From RUG11237 sp045126515 (GTDB lineage: Bacteria > Bacillota > Clostridia > Lachnospirales > Lachnospiraceae): a stretch of 64,000 nucleotides of DNA. Position 1 is the first letter of the stretch, and every line of letters begins with the position of its first letter. This document shows, one piece after another, positions 9,701 to 18,343 of the stretch. The DNA lies in NCBI GenBank assembly GCA_045126515.1, contig JBGVOM010000126.1, positions 1 through 64,000 of the forward strand, written 5' to 3'. The translations under genes and the position numbers were made by a program. Under the pieces are notes generated by a model. The model was not told the DNA's origin. It searched no databases and saw only the letters and a list, made by a program, of their open reading frames with translations.

Positions 9701-12073
9701 CTTTGATGGATCTTCTGTAGTATAATCCTTCAAAGAACCGATGCTGTCATTCTTTTTTATAGCAAATGTAACCTTGTCTTTTCCACTGCCTTTTGGAAAT
9801 TCTCTGGATAAATTAATCGTAAATTCTCCTGCCTGGTTGAAATATACTGTCTTGCTAATTCCTTTATATAAAGTAGTCGCATCCTCATAATTAATATGAT
9901 AACTATCCGCACTACCTGTCGCTGTCAGCTGATAGAATCCCTTTTCCGGTATGTTAATCTGTACTTTTGCTGACTTGTACATCTCAATCTCGGCACTTCC
10001 TTCTGTGCTGTTGGTCAAATCGATGGATGCATTTGCAGCTTTTCCCTGACAGATGAGATAATCTCCCGGTTCTGCTACACCTCCTGCATTTACTAAATAA
10101 TATGTAACATCTTGTGCTAAATCTAAAGATATATCAATCTCATCACTGTAACCTAGCTCTGTTATCTGATAAAAATATCCATTTTCCCTATAGCATATGT
10201 AAAGATTCTGCCAAGTATTTGTGTAACTTATTCCCCAGAAATTATATGTTCCATCTGTTTCCGGAGTAAATTTACATAGCATATAATCATACGCTGACAA
10301 GGAATCTTCGTTTTCTAGAACAACATTTTCCTGTAACTCTGGCACGTCATACTCTCTTATTTCTACCGTATAAGAACCATCTGTATCAAGGTCCTGCGTC
10401 CTTGTAAACATCAGGCTGGCTTCCCCAGATTCATTGGCATGCATTTTCTTATTTGAATACTTATTCACAGAATAGTTTCCTGAATAGCTATAGAAACTCA
10501 TATCTTGCAAATTAGAATATGTCATTCCATACATTCTTTCATCATTAGAATTAAAAATGACCTGATAGAATTTATCTGCTTCTACATCAAATGTTAGTTT
10601 TGCAGCCTTACTAAGAGAAATTTTATTTCCTAGTTCCACCTTCTGACTCTCCAATTTTGTAAGCATAACCGGAATTTCTGTTGTAACATCCTCTATATCC
10701 GTTCTATAATAAGTCTGTCCTACGTAAAAACAATATGTCTTTCCTACTTCTAACTCAGCTATTACAGAGCCATTAATCCCTCCTAAACTATTAACCCAAC
10801 TATAACAACCTGTTCCATCTGTTGTTTCGCTATACGCATAAAGAGCTTCACCTACATTACAATATTCATCCCAAATCTCACTTTCAAAAGCATAACAACC
10901 ACTTTCCTGTGGTGTAAAAGCTACTAAAATTTCTTTTTCAAAATAGCCATTCGGACTCTGCTTCTTACTTGCCTGTATTGTCTTTAGTACTCCTGTTTGT
11001 TCTATAGAAGAAGCAGGCACTACTTCAAACTTCACTGTTACCTTATCTTCCTCTTCACTATTCTTCCACAAATCAAATCTAGGATTTAAGTACGTCATAT
11101 CCGTATAGAATATTTTTAATGGTGTATCGTTTGAAATTTTATATCTACTTCCGCCATTGCTAACAAGATAATAGCTATACCCCTTTTCACTTTCAATTGA
11201 AATTTGTATTAAACCAGTTTGTTTCATTGGATACTCAAAGGAAGCTTTTCTACCTACTGTACCCGTTACCTGATTGTCATTTACCTGCAATTTGCTATTC
11301 TTGTCAAATAAAATTTTAAAGTTTGAGTCTTCCTCATACAATTCGTATTCTATCTTCCAAGTATAATTTTCACCTTTCTCTAACTTGTATGACATAAACT
11401 CTGTAAAATCACTATAAGTAGATAACGACCGACTCCAACAATACTCTTCTCCTTTATATAGATATACACTCATACTAGTATTACGCTGCTGTGTCAATTC
11501 CATACTATAATAGCCATCTTCTTCCGGCACAAACGAAAACTGTTCTGTGACATATTCCCCATAAGTGTTTTTATATCCACTTCTGGAAATCACTTCACCA
11601 ACGGTAATTGCTGCCGGTGTGGTTACATCAGAAGCATTAATTTCCAGCACATTCACCTCAGCTTCCTGTTCAGCAATCACCGGAATTACCGAAGGCATTG
11701 CTTCCTGCTCTTCAGGGGCTTCAGTGGCTGCACTGTTTACTTTTTCTTCCGCAACTTCACTTTCCTGTTCTTTTGCTTTCCAGTCGTCCTTGCCAATAAT
11801 TGGAATAATTTCTTCTCCACTGCCTTTCTGACTGCCTGCATTCACTGTTGCTTCTTTCACTTCCGCTGTTTCCTCTGTTTCATTCAGGGAAATGTACTCG
11901 TCCGGAACAGGAAGCGTTTTTTCAACATTCTTCTCTGTTTCTGTAGTTGACGTGTTCTTTGGTACTTCAGCAGCTCTGATCGTAGCAGCATTGCTGCCGA
12001 TTTCCCCAAAAATCAAAGCTGTACTTAAAAGAAAAGCAATTCTTTTCTTCCATAAAATGTTTTGTTTCTTCAT
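6773..12073 (-). CDS. Very large secreted protein: repeated beta-sandwich modules plus four Big_2 domains
   Basis: A 1766-residue protein with a signal peptide (MKKQNILWKKRIAFLLSTAL, cleaved near AATIRAAE) and an acidic, low-complexity linker to about residue 150. A long middle part (about 155-1420) is built from repeated modules containing FTPEESGYY-like strands with a following LEKGxxYxxxI, resembling bacterial pre-peptidase C-terminal (PPC) beta-sandwich domains. Residues from about 1423 hold four Big_2 domains, each with a W-S-S-x-x-x-V-A-x-V-D pattern. There is no sorting motif or catalytic domain that I can recognise. It starts after AAAGGAGGAAAGGTACGT, 52 bp downstream of the O-antigen-ligase-like gene, so the two may be co-transcribed. 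It is probably cell-surface or matrix; the exact role is unknown. Confidence 0.85.
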   Translation of the reverse strand: MKKQNILWKKRIAFLLSTALIFGEIGSNAATIRAAEVPKNTSTTETEKNVEKTLPVPDEYISLNETEETAEVKEATVNAGSQKGSGEEIIPIIGKDDWKAKEQESEVAEEKVNSAATEAPEEQEAMPSVIPVIAEQEAEVNVLEINASDVTTPAAITVGEVISRSGYKNTYGEYVTEQFSFVPEEDGYYSMELTQQRNTSMSVYLYKGEEYCWSRSLSTYSDFTEFMSYKLEKGENYTWKIEYELYEEDSNFKILFDKNSKLQVNDNQVTGTVGRKASFEYPMKQTGLIQISIESEKGYSYYLVSNGGSRYKISNDTPLKIFYTDMTYLNPRFDLWKNSEEEDKVTVKFEVVPASSIEQTGVLKTIQASKKQSPNGYFEKEILVAFTPQESGCYAFESEIWDEYCNVGEALYAYSETTDGTGCYSWVNSLGGINGSVIAELEVGKTYCFYVGQTYYRTDIEDVTTEIPVMLTKLESQKVELGNKISLSKAAKLTFDVEADKFYQVIFNSNDERMYGMTYSNLQDMSFYSYSGNYSVNKYSNKKMHANESGEASLMFTRTQDLDTDGSYTVEIREYDVPELQENVVLENEDSLSAYDYMLCKFTPETDGTYNFWGISYTNTWQNLYICYRENGYFYQITELGYSDEIDISLDLAQDVTYYLVNAGGVAEPGDYLICQGKAANASIDLTNSTEGSAEIEMYKSAKVQINIPEKGFYQLTATGSADSYHINYEDATTLYKGISKTVYFNQAGEFTINLSREFPKGSGKDKVTFAIKKNDSIGSLKDYTTEDPSKQEVVLGDSNDVCWYQFTPEETGSYIFSIGSRDDEEMAVSLEFYKEDKQENCLCSMDYSSYGSWNNRTYYLDSSLQQGTTYYVKATTESDGASADLCVLKSEEGKVEKLDEAVSLNTIYAANFKCNIPEDGIYEIKVQAQKEYLDYAIRIDGEYSSSWCNDSDESYTHYAYLTVGTRNIVVSPYYGDVGEDTISISLSKVDTKTELKNITLEKEETWVKYTPEESGYYMLGSILEQQNEDYGYYVWANLYQRTADNCLSSCDDGYDLGGEIRISYYLEKGYEYFIRIKGYKAPSYATVYAQKNENVEGMLNQEMELSFAKACDITIPDLTNGFYEITLEGDIDKYSIGYVKGNYYSTRPSAFGTENTKIIYLRSYDLEYNDSRTCFEIIAKGTPADNSCKVKICKVEVSPQEIKLGNTITKTAESDVEAYSFTPDKTGYYSIACNGLSDCIYMYNEDDDYLDSWWDQRLYAGITYKFFILNEKGNNYSFTLSKKNRMYVYDYNTYNAFIASGGSISIQKSEDITEDMWEDELYSMNNMWDGNYLVCSAKNFKNKNDIWFLGYSQYMELDSSATTYQPIEAYLQEYGYSYDTNTYEYKYQYLCDNQGNKLNGNSPLTEPYIAYAVFAPEYVPVEKITIQGTSALELGATAKLTAKLETGLIFEPTNKNVTWSSSDSSIVSVDAQGNIKANKVGKAVITCKSQDKAGNSGSITIVVAQNVVYASKVVITGSTKVNVGESITLKASIDTAGKGKPTKDGVTWTSSDKTVAKVDAKGKVTGVRAGKVTITAVSNDGKAKADYTITVKNINAKKISLNESKITMKKGTTYQWLEVSFSPKNTTDKKIKWTTSNKKVATVDKKGNIKAVGIGKAEITATSSNGKKDTVKVTVTKDSLKAKKISLPSKKTMKVGEKLTLSAEFTPVNTTNKKVKWESSNTKVATVSSKGVVKAKKTGTVIIKVTTQDGTKKTAKCKITVKKAK

Positions 12074-12125
12074 ACGTACCTTTCCTCCTTTTATTATTTA
12101 TATATAAACATACAAAATCGCATGC

Positions 12126-13910
12126 TTATTTCACCGTCTTTTTGTTGCTTAATCCGGACATTATCCCCAATAACAGCCAGAAAAAAGGAGCTACTGCCAC
12201 AGTAGAATCATTGGCAATGCCTGAGATGAGATAAACTAAAACACCTCCTAAAATCGCCGGAAGCATTTTTGCTTCCACAGAACTTTCTTCTGCTTTTGAA
12301 TAACTTTTTATCTTTTTTACTACATTGCATAAGATTATCCCCATAAATCCCAGCATACATACAAGTGAAATTACGCCTGTCTGCAATGCAGTTTGCAAAT
12401 ACATATTGTGCGGTCTCGTAAGAATTTCCGTGAAAAAACCTTTTTTGGCTGCTGCCCTTGCCACATAATCATTTTGCGGAAAAGTCACTAAAAATGTGTC
12501 TGGTCCGCTACCCAGCAAAATATGCTGTTTCAACAGTGGAATCGTTCTATTCCATATATATCCCCGATAAGTAAATGCTCCGTCTAGCTTTTCAGAAAAA
12601 CACGTTTCTGCTTTTTCTATGTTGTCTGCCTTTCCATACAAGGTCAGATAGGTATATCCACCATCTTCTGTTTCATTGGTAAACATCCAACATAACTCTT
12701 TATATTCCATGAAAATGTAGGATATTCCCTGCTTTTCATAACATCCCAGTAAAATGTCCTTAAGTTCCTCTTTTTCCGGTACACATGCATTTTCCTCTGC
12801 ATTATACTCATAAGCCATCAACTTTCCTGACTCATCCGCCAAATAGAGGGCAGGACTTCCATTCTGCTTCTCCTGCCAGAAGCTGAACTGTTCCCCACGA
12901 AATGTAACCTTCACCTTGTCGCTCTCTACCTGAATATCTTCTAAACCGTAATCCCTCTCTCCAAATGAAAATCCCTCCACGAAAGCCGTAATACTGTGAT
13001 TCCCCAAAATAAAATCATATCCTAGCCACAAAAACAGAAAACTCACCACTACCAGAAAAATCAATTTGTATCTTTTTCTGTCCCGTATACATAAAAAGAC
13101 TCCAAAAACTACTCCCACTACTATAAGAGCAGCAATGGCACTTTTAGAACCGCTGCCAATAAGGCAAATCGTCTGCAGAATCACTGCAAGAGTTGCGAGA
13201 ACACGAAGCCATTTCCTCGAGGAAGAACAACTAACTCCCACCAGAACCGGAATCATCATTCCTGAAAATACCCCTGCATAATTTGGATTATAAAAAGTCA
13301 TATATACGCTTTTTGTTGATTCCTGTGAAAAATTAAATTGAATATTATCTTTATATTCTGCCAGACTATCTGGTACCAGGAGATTCTGTATAACAGACCA
13401 TGATAAAAAATCTTTGTGAACTAACTGACTCACTCCTAAAATTCCCAGTGCAATAGCTACTACCGCAAAAATCCCACCAATACATGCAATATTTTCCCTG
13501 CTTTTTGCGATGGAAAATCCATAACAGCACACTACACAGTATCCCACTAAAACCCATACCGACTCATACTGCTCAATACTTCCATGAAAACTGATTTCTT
13601 TATGTTGTGAAAAGGCCGCTGACAACAAGCACAAAATACTATAAGCCAATAGCAGAAACCATGATTTTTCAAATAATACTTTTTCATTTTTTATAAAAAA
13701 AGTGTCCAGCAGAATCATTGCTACTCCAACAGATATTACCAAAAACAGTTGCATTTTTCCATATAAAAAGAAATCCCCCCATTGTGACTGATTTGGAAAC
13801 CACGGGTAATTCCATAAATCAATTTCTTCTATATGTAATCTCACTATAAATGGTAATATTCCGTACAACAATACTGCTGGAATTATGCTAAACGATATGC
13901 TTTTTTTCAT
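12126..13910 (-). CDS. O-antigen ligase / Wzy-like polytopic membrane protein
   Basis: About 594 aa with roughly 12 hydrophobic segments and one large extracytoplasmic loop in the middle (about residues 300-450). After that loop comes the O-antigen ligase signature region (LLGSGPDTFLVTFPQND, then RPHNMYLQTALQTGVISLV). The GSGPDTF and RPHN-x-YL motifs are typical of Wzy_C/WaaL family members, which polymerise or transfer polysaccharide or modify proteins at the outer membrane face. The ATG at 13910 sits 6 nt after GAGGTG; an in-frame GTG at 13919 overlaps this site. No other glycan genes are adjacent, so the substrate is unknown. A coupling to the downstream giant surface protein is possible. 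Confidence 0.85.
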   Translation of the reverse strand: MKKSISFSIIPAVLLYGILPFIVRLHIEEIDLWNYPWFPNQSQWGDFFLYGKMQLFLVISVGVAMILLDTFFIKNEKVLFEKSWFLLLAYSILCLLSAAFSQHKEISFHGSIEQYESVWVLVGYCVVCCYGFSIAKSRENIACIGGIFAVVAIALGILGVSQLVHKDFLSWSVIQNLLVPDSLAEYKDNIQFNFSQESTKSVYMTFYNPNYAGVFSGMMIPVLVGVSCSSSRKWLRVLATLAVILQTICLIGSGSKSAIAALIVVGVVFGVFLCIRDRKRYKLIFLVVVSFLFLWLGYDFILGNHSITAFVEGFSFGERDYGLEDIQVESDKVKVTFRGEQFSFWQEKQNGSPALYLADESGKLMAYEYNAEENACVPEKEELKDILLGCYEKQGISYIFMEYKELCWMFTNETEDGGYTYLTLYGKADNIEKAETCFSEKLDGAFTYRGYIWNRTIPLLKQHILLGSGPDTFLVTFPQNDYVARAAAKKGFFTEILTRPHNMYLQTALQTGVISLVCMLGFMGIILCNVVKKIKSYSKAEESSVEAKMLPAILGGVLVYLISGIANDSTVAVAPFFWLLLGIMSGLSNKKTVK

Positions 13911-13976
13911 TCCCCACACCTCATCTTATGTCTTCTTATTTTTCAAAATAAGATTTTTTATGCCTCACATAGGTGT

Positions 13977-14005
13977 AGTATAGCACCGCATCTTTTTTCT
14001 GTCAA
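13977..14005 (-). promoter_or_regulatory. Strong sigma-A promoter upstream of the O-antigen-ligase-like gene
   Basis: TTGACA (14000-14005), a 17-bp spacer and TATACT (13977-13982). The roughly 60-nt leader contains an A/T-only dyad (CTTATTTT/AAAATAAG at about 13934-13952). Confidence 0.7.
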
Positions 14006-14054
14006 ATATTACAATTTCATTTCCTTTTTATTTCTTTTTTTATCCAAAACGCAC

Positions 14055-14098
14055 AAAACCTTTGACATAATAATTCAAATTACTATGCCAAAGGTTTT
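14055..14098 (-). terminator. Terminator of the ABC efflux operon
   Basis: AAAACCTTTG and CAAAGGTTTT form a perfect 10-bp stem around a 24-nt loop, 15 bp after the permease stop codon. The U-tract is interrupted. Confidence 0.65.
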
Positions 14099-14112
14099 AT
14101 AAGTTATCATTT

Positions 14113-15330
14113 TTACTGGAACCTCAATGCCTCAATCGGGTTCATCTTAGCTGCTTTTTTCGCCGGATAAATTCCGAAGAAAATACCCACTGCGGAAGAA
14201 AATAATGTTGCTATTACTATAGTGCTGACACTGATTCTCGGTGAAATCGGCGCAAATACGCACACCAGATACGCACCACCGATTCCTAAAAGAATTCCAA
14301 TCACACCACCAATCAAAGTAATGATGGCAGATTCTGCCAAAAACTGCATCATAATAGACTTTGTTCTGGCACCCAGCGCTTTTCGAATACCGATTTCTCT
14401 GGTTCGCTCTGTAACAGATACCAGCATAATGTTCATAACACCGATACCACCTACCAACAAGGAAATCGCTGCTACCAATACAATAAAGCAGGTTACCATA
14501 TCCAGTACCACCATAATAGAACTCATCTCGTCTTCAAAACTCTGCATCAAATAGGCATCTTGACCCGGACATTGATGACGTTTTTCCAAAAGGCTGATTA
14601 CATCCTGGGCAACCTGTTTGGAATACTGTGGCTCTTCTGACACCACATACATATAACCAAAATCTTCGCGTTCATATCCTATAACTGCATCAATAGCTGT
14701 GTAAGGAGCTTCCAACATGATAACATCACTTCCATAACTCATGGAGAAAAGGTCTCCATCCTCCACTCTGGTTACACCTATAATTCGAAAACTTCTGGTA
14801 AATCCATACAGTGTAACATCCACTTCCATTCCCACCACATCACTGGTTCCGAATAAAGTCACTGCACTGTTTTCGTCAATAACGCAGACATTGTTGGCAG
14901 AAGCCACATCACTCTGTGTAAAGTATCTTCCATATTTTAATTCAGAATTTAACAAATATTTTAAATCTTCCATTCCAAGATTGATATATACTTCAAAAGT
15001 TCCCTTACTACTGGAAGTATTTCCATATTGCATCTCCTGAATAGATGCACCCTTTACATGTTCCACCTGTTCTTTCACTGCCGCGAAATCCTCTGCCTCA
15101 ATAGGATTTTCCAGACTTTCATCTCTTTCATTTGGATAAACATAAATCTGTCCTCCGGCAATGCCGTTCAATTCATCAGAAATCTGCCCCTTGGCACCAT
15201 TTCCTAAAGATATAATCATAATAACCGAAGAAATACCAATAATAATACCCAGCATGGTAAGAATGGAACGGCCTTTATTGGCACGAATGTTATCCAATGC
15301 CATTTTCACATATTCTTTTAACTGTGCCAT
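14113..15330 (-). CDS. MacB-like ABC transporter permease (FtsX domain)
   Basis: 405 aa. An N-terminal transmembrane helix (IRANKGRSILTMLGIIIGISSVIMI) is followed by a MacB-type periplasmic-core domain (about 50-260) and a C-terminal FtsX domain with three helices. The latter includes GGIGVMNIMLVSVTERTREIGIRKALGA, characteristic of MacB/LolCE-type permeases. It is the last gene of a three-gene operon with an ATPase and a membrane-fusion protein, 13 bp after the latter. Such Gram-positive trios export peptides, lipids or drugs by a mechanotransmission-type cycle; the substrate is not evident. Confidence 0.92.
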   Translation of the reverse strand: MAQLKEYVKMALDNIRANKGRSILTMLGIIIGISSVIMIISLGNGAKGQISDELNGIAGGQIYVYPNERDESLENPIEAEDFAAVKEQVEHVKGASIQEMQYGNTSSSKGTFEVYINLGMEDLKYLLNSELKYGRYFTQSDVASANNVCVIDENSAVTLFGTSDVVGMEVDVTLYGFTRSFRIIGVTRVEDGDLFSMSYGSDVIMLEAPYTAIDAVIGYEREDFGYMYVVSEEPQYSKQVAQDVISLLEKRHQCPGQDAYLMQSFEDEMSSIMVVLDMVTCFIVLVAAISLLVGGIGVMNIMLVSVTERTREIGIRKALGARTKSIMMQFLAESAIITLIGGVIGILLGIGGAYLVCVFAPISPRISVSTIVIATLFSSAVGIFFGIYPAKKAAKMNPIEALRFQ

Positions 15331-15343
15331 AGCTTTCTCTCCT

Positions 15344-16786
15344 TTATTCTTCCGTTACTGCCTCTTCTGTCATATCCGCTGTGTCACTTTTCTGAGTCAT
15401 AACCTGCATACCTTCTGACAAATCTCCGGTAACTACAGTAATCACTTCTTCTCCTTCTTTGATACCCTCTAAAACTTCCACATACTCACCATCGGATGCA
15501 CCAATGGTCACATTTCTTTTTTCTACCACGCCGTTTACCACCACATAGCAGAAATCACCATCACTGCCTGAATTCAATGCCTGCATCGGAATTGTCACTA
15601 CACCGGCTGCACTGGCTGTGTGTATCACTACATTTGCCTCGATTCCAAGATAAATATCTCCATCTGTTTCATTTACAGTAACTTCTGCAGTAATCACTGG
15701 AGTTCCCTGCTGGTTTTTCACTGCCTGATGGTTGATTTTAGTTACGGTACCCTTATATTCTTTTCCTGCAATGGTTACCTCTGCATTCTGACCTTCTTTC
15801 AAACGTTCCAGATCATTTTTGGAAACATTTACACTTATTTTTACGCTGCTTACATCTGCAATGGTAAATAATGCTGCACCTTTTGCTGCCATACCGCCTT
15901 TTTCCACCTGCACCGCAGTTACAACGCCTTTAAACTCAGAGGTTACGCCTGCTTTCGCCTGCTCTAAATCCTTCTTTGCACTTGCACTGTTCAATTGAGA
16001 TAATTCTTTTTCTGCTGCAATCTGTGCCCTTGCATTTCCGCTTAATTTTCCTGCTTCTGCACTTGCCTTTTCACCTTGATATTCCGCTAACTTACTGTTA
16101 TACTTTGTAAGTTCACTCTGCATATTTTCTAAACGCTGCTGATGAATGAAAATAGCATCTTCTAATTCACCTTTTCTCTTAATTGCACTTTCAGAAAGCT
16201 TTTCACCACTTCCTGTTAATTTTGTAAGTTCCTGATTAAACTCAGCAATTTTAGTATTTAAATATTTCACATCTGCTTCTGCACTTGCAACTAATTGTTC
16301 ATATTTTGCTACATTTGTTGTGGAATCTGTAAGCTTTGCTTCACTTTCATTTCCTGCCTGTAAAGTATTGGCATATCCACTCTGGGCTGCTTTATCTGTC
16401 AGTTCAGCCTGTTTTGCGGCAGTCTCTAAATCTGTCAAGTCATAGCTTAACAGCTGAGCTCCATTTTCTACGATAGCACCTAATTCCACATTGCATTCAC
16501 TGATCACAGCATTGACCGGTGAAAAATATGTTTTTTCGTTACTGCTTTCAATAAATCCGCTGGTATCTATAGTTTCTTCTATATCACGAATCTGTGCTTC
16601 ATCAACAGTAACCATCTGCGCCGCATCCGGTGTAATTGCTCCTACTATCTTAGACAATATAAATAATGCCACTACGGTAATTGCAATAGCTATTCCTACG
16701 ACCTTTCCTGTTTTTATTGGTTTCTTCTGCTTTGGTGCGGTAACAGCTCCATCCACTGCTTCTACCTGATTCTTATTTTTCTTCAT
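15344..16786 (-). CDS. Membrane-fusion (HlyD/MacA-like) efflux adaptor
   Basis: 480 aa. A cytoplasmic basic tail and one transmembrane helix (VGIAIAITVVALFILSKIVGAI, about 29-50) are followed by a split biotinyl-lipoyl domain (IVENGAQLLSYD; FKGVVTAVQVEKGGMAAKGAALF), a long alpha-helical coiled-coil hairpin (about 125-290) and beta-barrel domains with a C-terminal conserved GASDGEYVEVLEGIKEGEEVI. It links the ABC permease to the cell-wall side. The acidic C-terminus is unremarkable. It lies 2 bp from the ATPase stop. Confidence 0.92.
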   Translation of the reverse strand: MKKNKNQVEAVDGAVTAPKQKKPIKTGKVVGIAIAITVVALFILSKIVGAITPDAAQMVTVDEAQIRDIEETIDTSGFIESSNEKTYFSPVNAVISECNVELGAIVENGAQLLSYDLTDLETAAKQAELTDKAAQSGYANTLQAGNESEAKLTDSTTNVAKYEQLVASAEADVKYLNTKIAEFNQELTKLTGSGEKLSESAIKRKGELEDAIFIHQQRLENMQSELTKYNSKLAEYQGEKASAEAGKLSGNARAQIAAEKELSQLNSASAKKDLEQAKAGVTSEFKGVVTAVQVEKGGMAAKGAALFTIADVSSVKISVNVSKNDLERLKEGQNAEVTIAGKEYKGTVTKINHQAVKNQQGTPVITAEVTVNETDGDIYLGIEANVVIHTASAAGVVTIPMQALNSGSDGDFCYVVVNGVVEKRNVTIGASDGEYVEVLEGIKEGEEVITVVTGDLSEGMQVMTQKSDTADMTEEAVTEE

Positions 16787-16788
16787 CT

Positions 16789-17496
16789 TTATGCATCCTC
16801 CCTCTCGTTTTCTTCATTCAGATAATCTGCTTCTATTCTTCCGTCACGAATTCGTATTACACGTTTCGCCTGAGCCGCAATGTCGTTATCGTGGGTAATA
16901 AGGATTACCGTTCTTCCATCTCTATGAAGATTCTTTAAAATCTCAAGAATTTCCTTGCTGGAACGGGAATCTAAGTTACCGGTTGGCTCATCTGCCAAAA
17001 TCACCGGTGGCTTTGCTGCAATTGCTCTTGCTATGGCAACTCTTTGTTGCTGTCCTCCGGACATTTCAGCCGGTTTGTGATCCAATCGATGTGCCAAACC
17101 AACCATCTCTAAGGATGCTAAAGCTAACTCTCTGCGTTCCTTCTTTCCGATTCCTCTGTAAATCAACGGTAACTCCACATTTTCTACGGCTGTAAGATTT
17201 GCAATCAGGTTAAATCCCTGAAAAATAAAGCCAATTTCACGATTTCTGATATCCGATAAATCATCATCCTTCATATGGGACACGTCTGCTCCATTAAGAA
17301 AATACTGTCCTGCACTTGGAACATCCAGACATCCAAGCATATTCATTAATGTAGACTTTCCGGAACCTGACTGTCCAATAATAGCAACAAACTCTCCATG
17401 CTGAATGGATAAGTTTACACCATCCAGTGCACGGACTTCGTTTTCGCCGGGATTATATATCTTATAGATATTCCGAATGTCAATTAAAGCACTCAT
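16789..17496 (-). CDS. MacB/LolD-type ABC transporter ATPase
   Basis: 235 aa, with Walker A GQSGSGKST, Q-loop GFIFQGFNLI, signature LSGGQ variant MSGGQQQR, Walker B VILADEPTGNLD and switch His in LITHD. It energises the MacB-like permease encoded two genes downstream. The ATG at 17496 follows AGGAGGAGAGAG; the reading frame also has an upstream GTG that overlaps this site. First gene of the operon. Confidence 0.93.
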   Translation of the reverse strand: MSALIDIRNIYKIYNPGENEVRALDGVNLSIQHGEFVAIIGQSGSGKSTLMNMLGCLDVPSAGQYFLNGADVSHMKDDDLSDIRNREIGFIFQGFNLIANLTAVENVELPLIYRGIGKKERRELALASLEMVGLAHRLDHKPAEMSGGQQQRVAIARAIAAKPPVILADEPTGNLDSRSSKEILEILKNLHRDGRTVILITHDNDIAAQAKRVIRIRDGRIEADYLNEENEREDA

Positions 17497-17537
17497 CTCT
17501 CTCCTCCTCACACTTTTTTATACAAATTCTTCCTTAT

Positions 17538-17559
17538 TTGTACTATTCAAGTAGTACAA
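17538..17559. promoter_or_regulatory. Perfect 22-bp palindromic operator
   Basis: TTGTACTA and TAGTACAA flank a 6-bp centre, giving 8-bp perfect arms that overlap the -10 and start point of the efflux promoter. This geometry suits a dimeric repressor such as a GntR/YtrA- or MarR-type protein. No such regulator is encoded in the neighbourhood. Confidence 0.6.
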
Positions 17560-17584
17560 TAATACATTTCATGTAGTTTGTCAA
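17556..17584 (-). promoter_or_regulatory. Sigma-A promoter of the ABC efflux operon
   Basis: TTGACA (17579-17584) and TATTGT (17556-17561) with a 17-bp spacer. The -10 overlaps the palindrome at 17538-17559. Confidence 0.65.
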
Positions 17585-17626
17585 GGGAATTTTTCTTAAG
17601 ATTTCCAAAGAATTTCTAAAAAAATA

Positions 17627-18343
17627 TTATATATGTTCCCCCCAGAAGTCTGTGAGAATATTTCGCAATTCTTTTAAGCGTTTTTTGCTTGCATACAGAA
17701 CCATACCATTTTTCAATATTACCTCACTCTCAGTCAAGGTAACAATCTGCATTAGATTCACCACATAGCTTCTATCAATATAGACAAATTGTTTCTCATC
17801 AAGTTCTTCATACACCTGATTCAACGTTTTTCTAATATAAGTTTCTCCACGACTGGTAGCAAATATAGTATTCTTATTTTCTTTTTTTACATAAAAAATG
17901 GAGTCGTAAGAGATTCTCTCATAGCGGGTAGGTGTCACAAGCAGATAACTTTTATCTTTTTGAATGTTAATGTAAGAAACAGCATCCTTTAATGCTGTGT
18001 ATAATTTATCTTTTATCCTGTCTTTCGGAATATATCGAAAAACAGACAGTTCATAAGACTCTATTGCAAATTCTGTATGGGAAGTGATAAAAACGACTAA
18101 TGTTTCTGGGGAAATCCCTTTGATTATTTTCGTAATATCCATGCCACTTTTTCCCGGCATTTCAATATCAATAAAAATCAAATCAAAAAATAAGCCTTCC
18201 TGAATTTCATACAACAAAAATTCACCCGACTGATATGCAGTTACTTCTGCAATCTGGTGAATTTCCTGTAAATACTTCTTTATACTTGTTTCGTTTTCTA
18301 ACAAAGTACTTTCTTCGTCATCACATATAGCTATTCTAATCAT
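17627..18343 (-). CDS. LytTR-family response regulator (AgrA-like)
   Basis: 238 aa. Receiver domain 1-120 with DDE at 8-10, phospho-acceptor Asp59 in LIFIDIEMPG, Thr/Ser in VFITSH and Lys in RYIPKD. A LytTR DNA-binding domain covers about 135-235 (RYERISYDSIFYVKKENKNTI; FVYIDRSYVVNL). It overlaps the kinase gene by 8 bp, indicating translational coupling. It is the likely reader of the 22-bp-period repeat at 22281-22311, giving positive feedback on the locus as in staphylococcal Agr; that link is inferred. Confidence 0.93.
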   Translation of the reverse strand: MIRIAICDDEESTLLENETSIKKYLQEIHQIAEVTAYQSGEFLLYEIQEGLFFDLIFIDIEMPGKSGMDITKIIKGISPETLVVFITSHTEFAIESYELSVFRYIPKDRIKDKLYTALKDAVSYINIQKDKSYLLVTPTRYERISYDSIFYVKKENKNTIFATSRGETYIRKTLNQVYEELDEKQFVYIDRSYVVNLMQIVTLTESEVILKNGMVLYASKKRLKELRNILTDFWGEHI

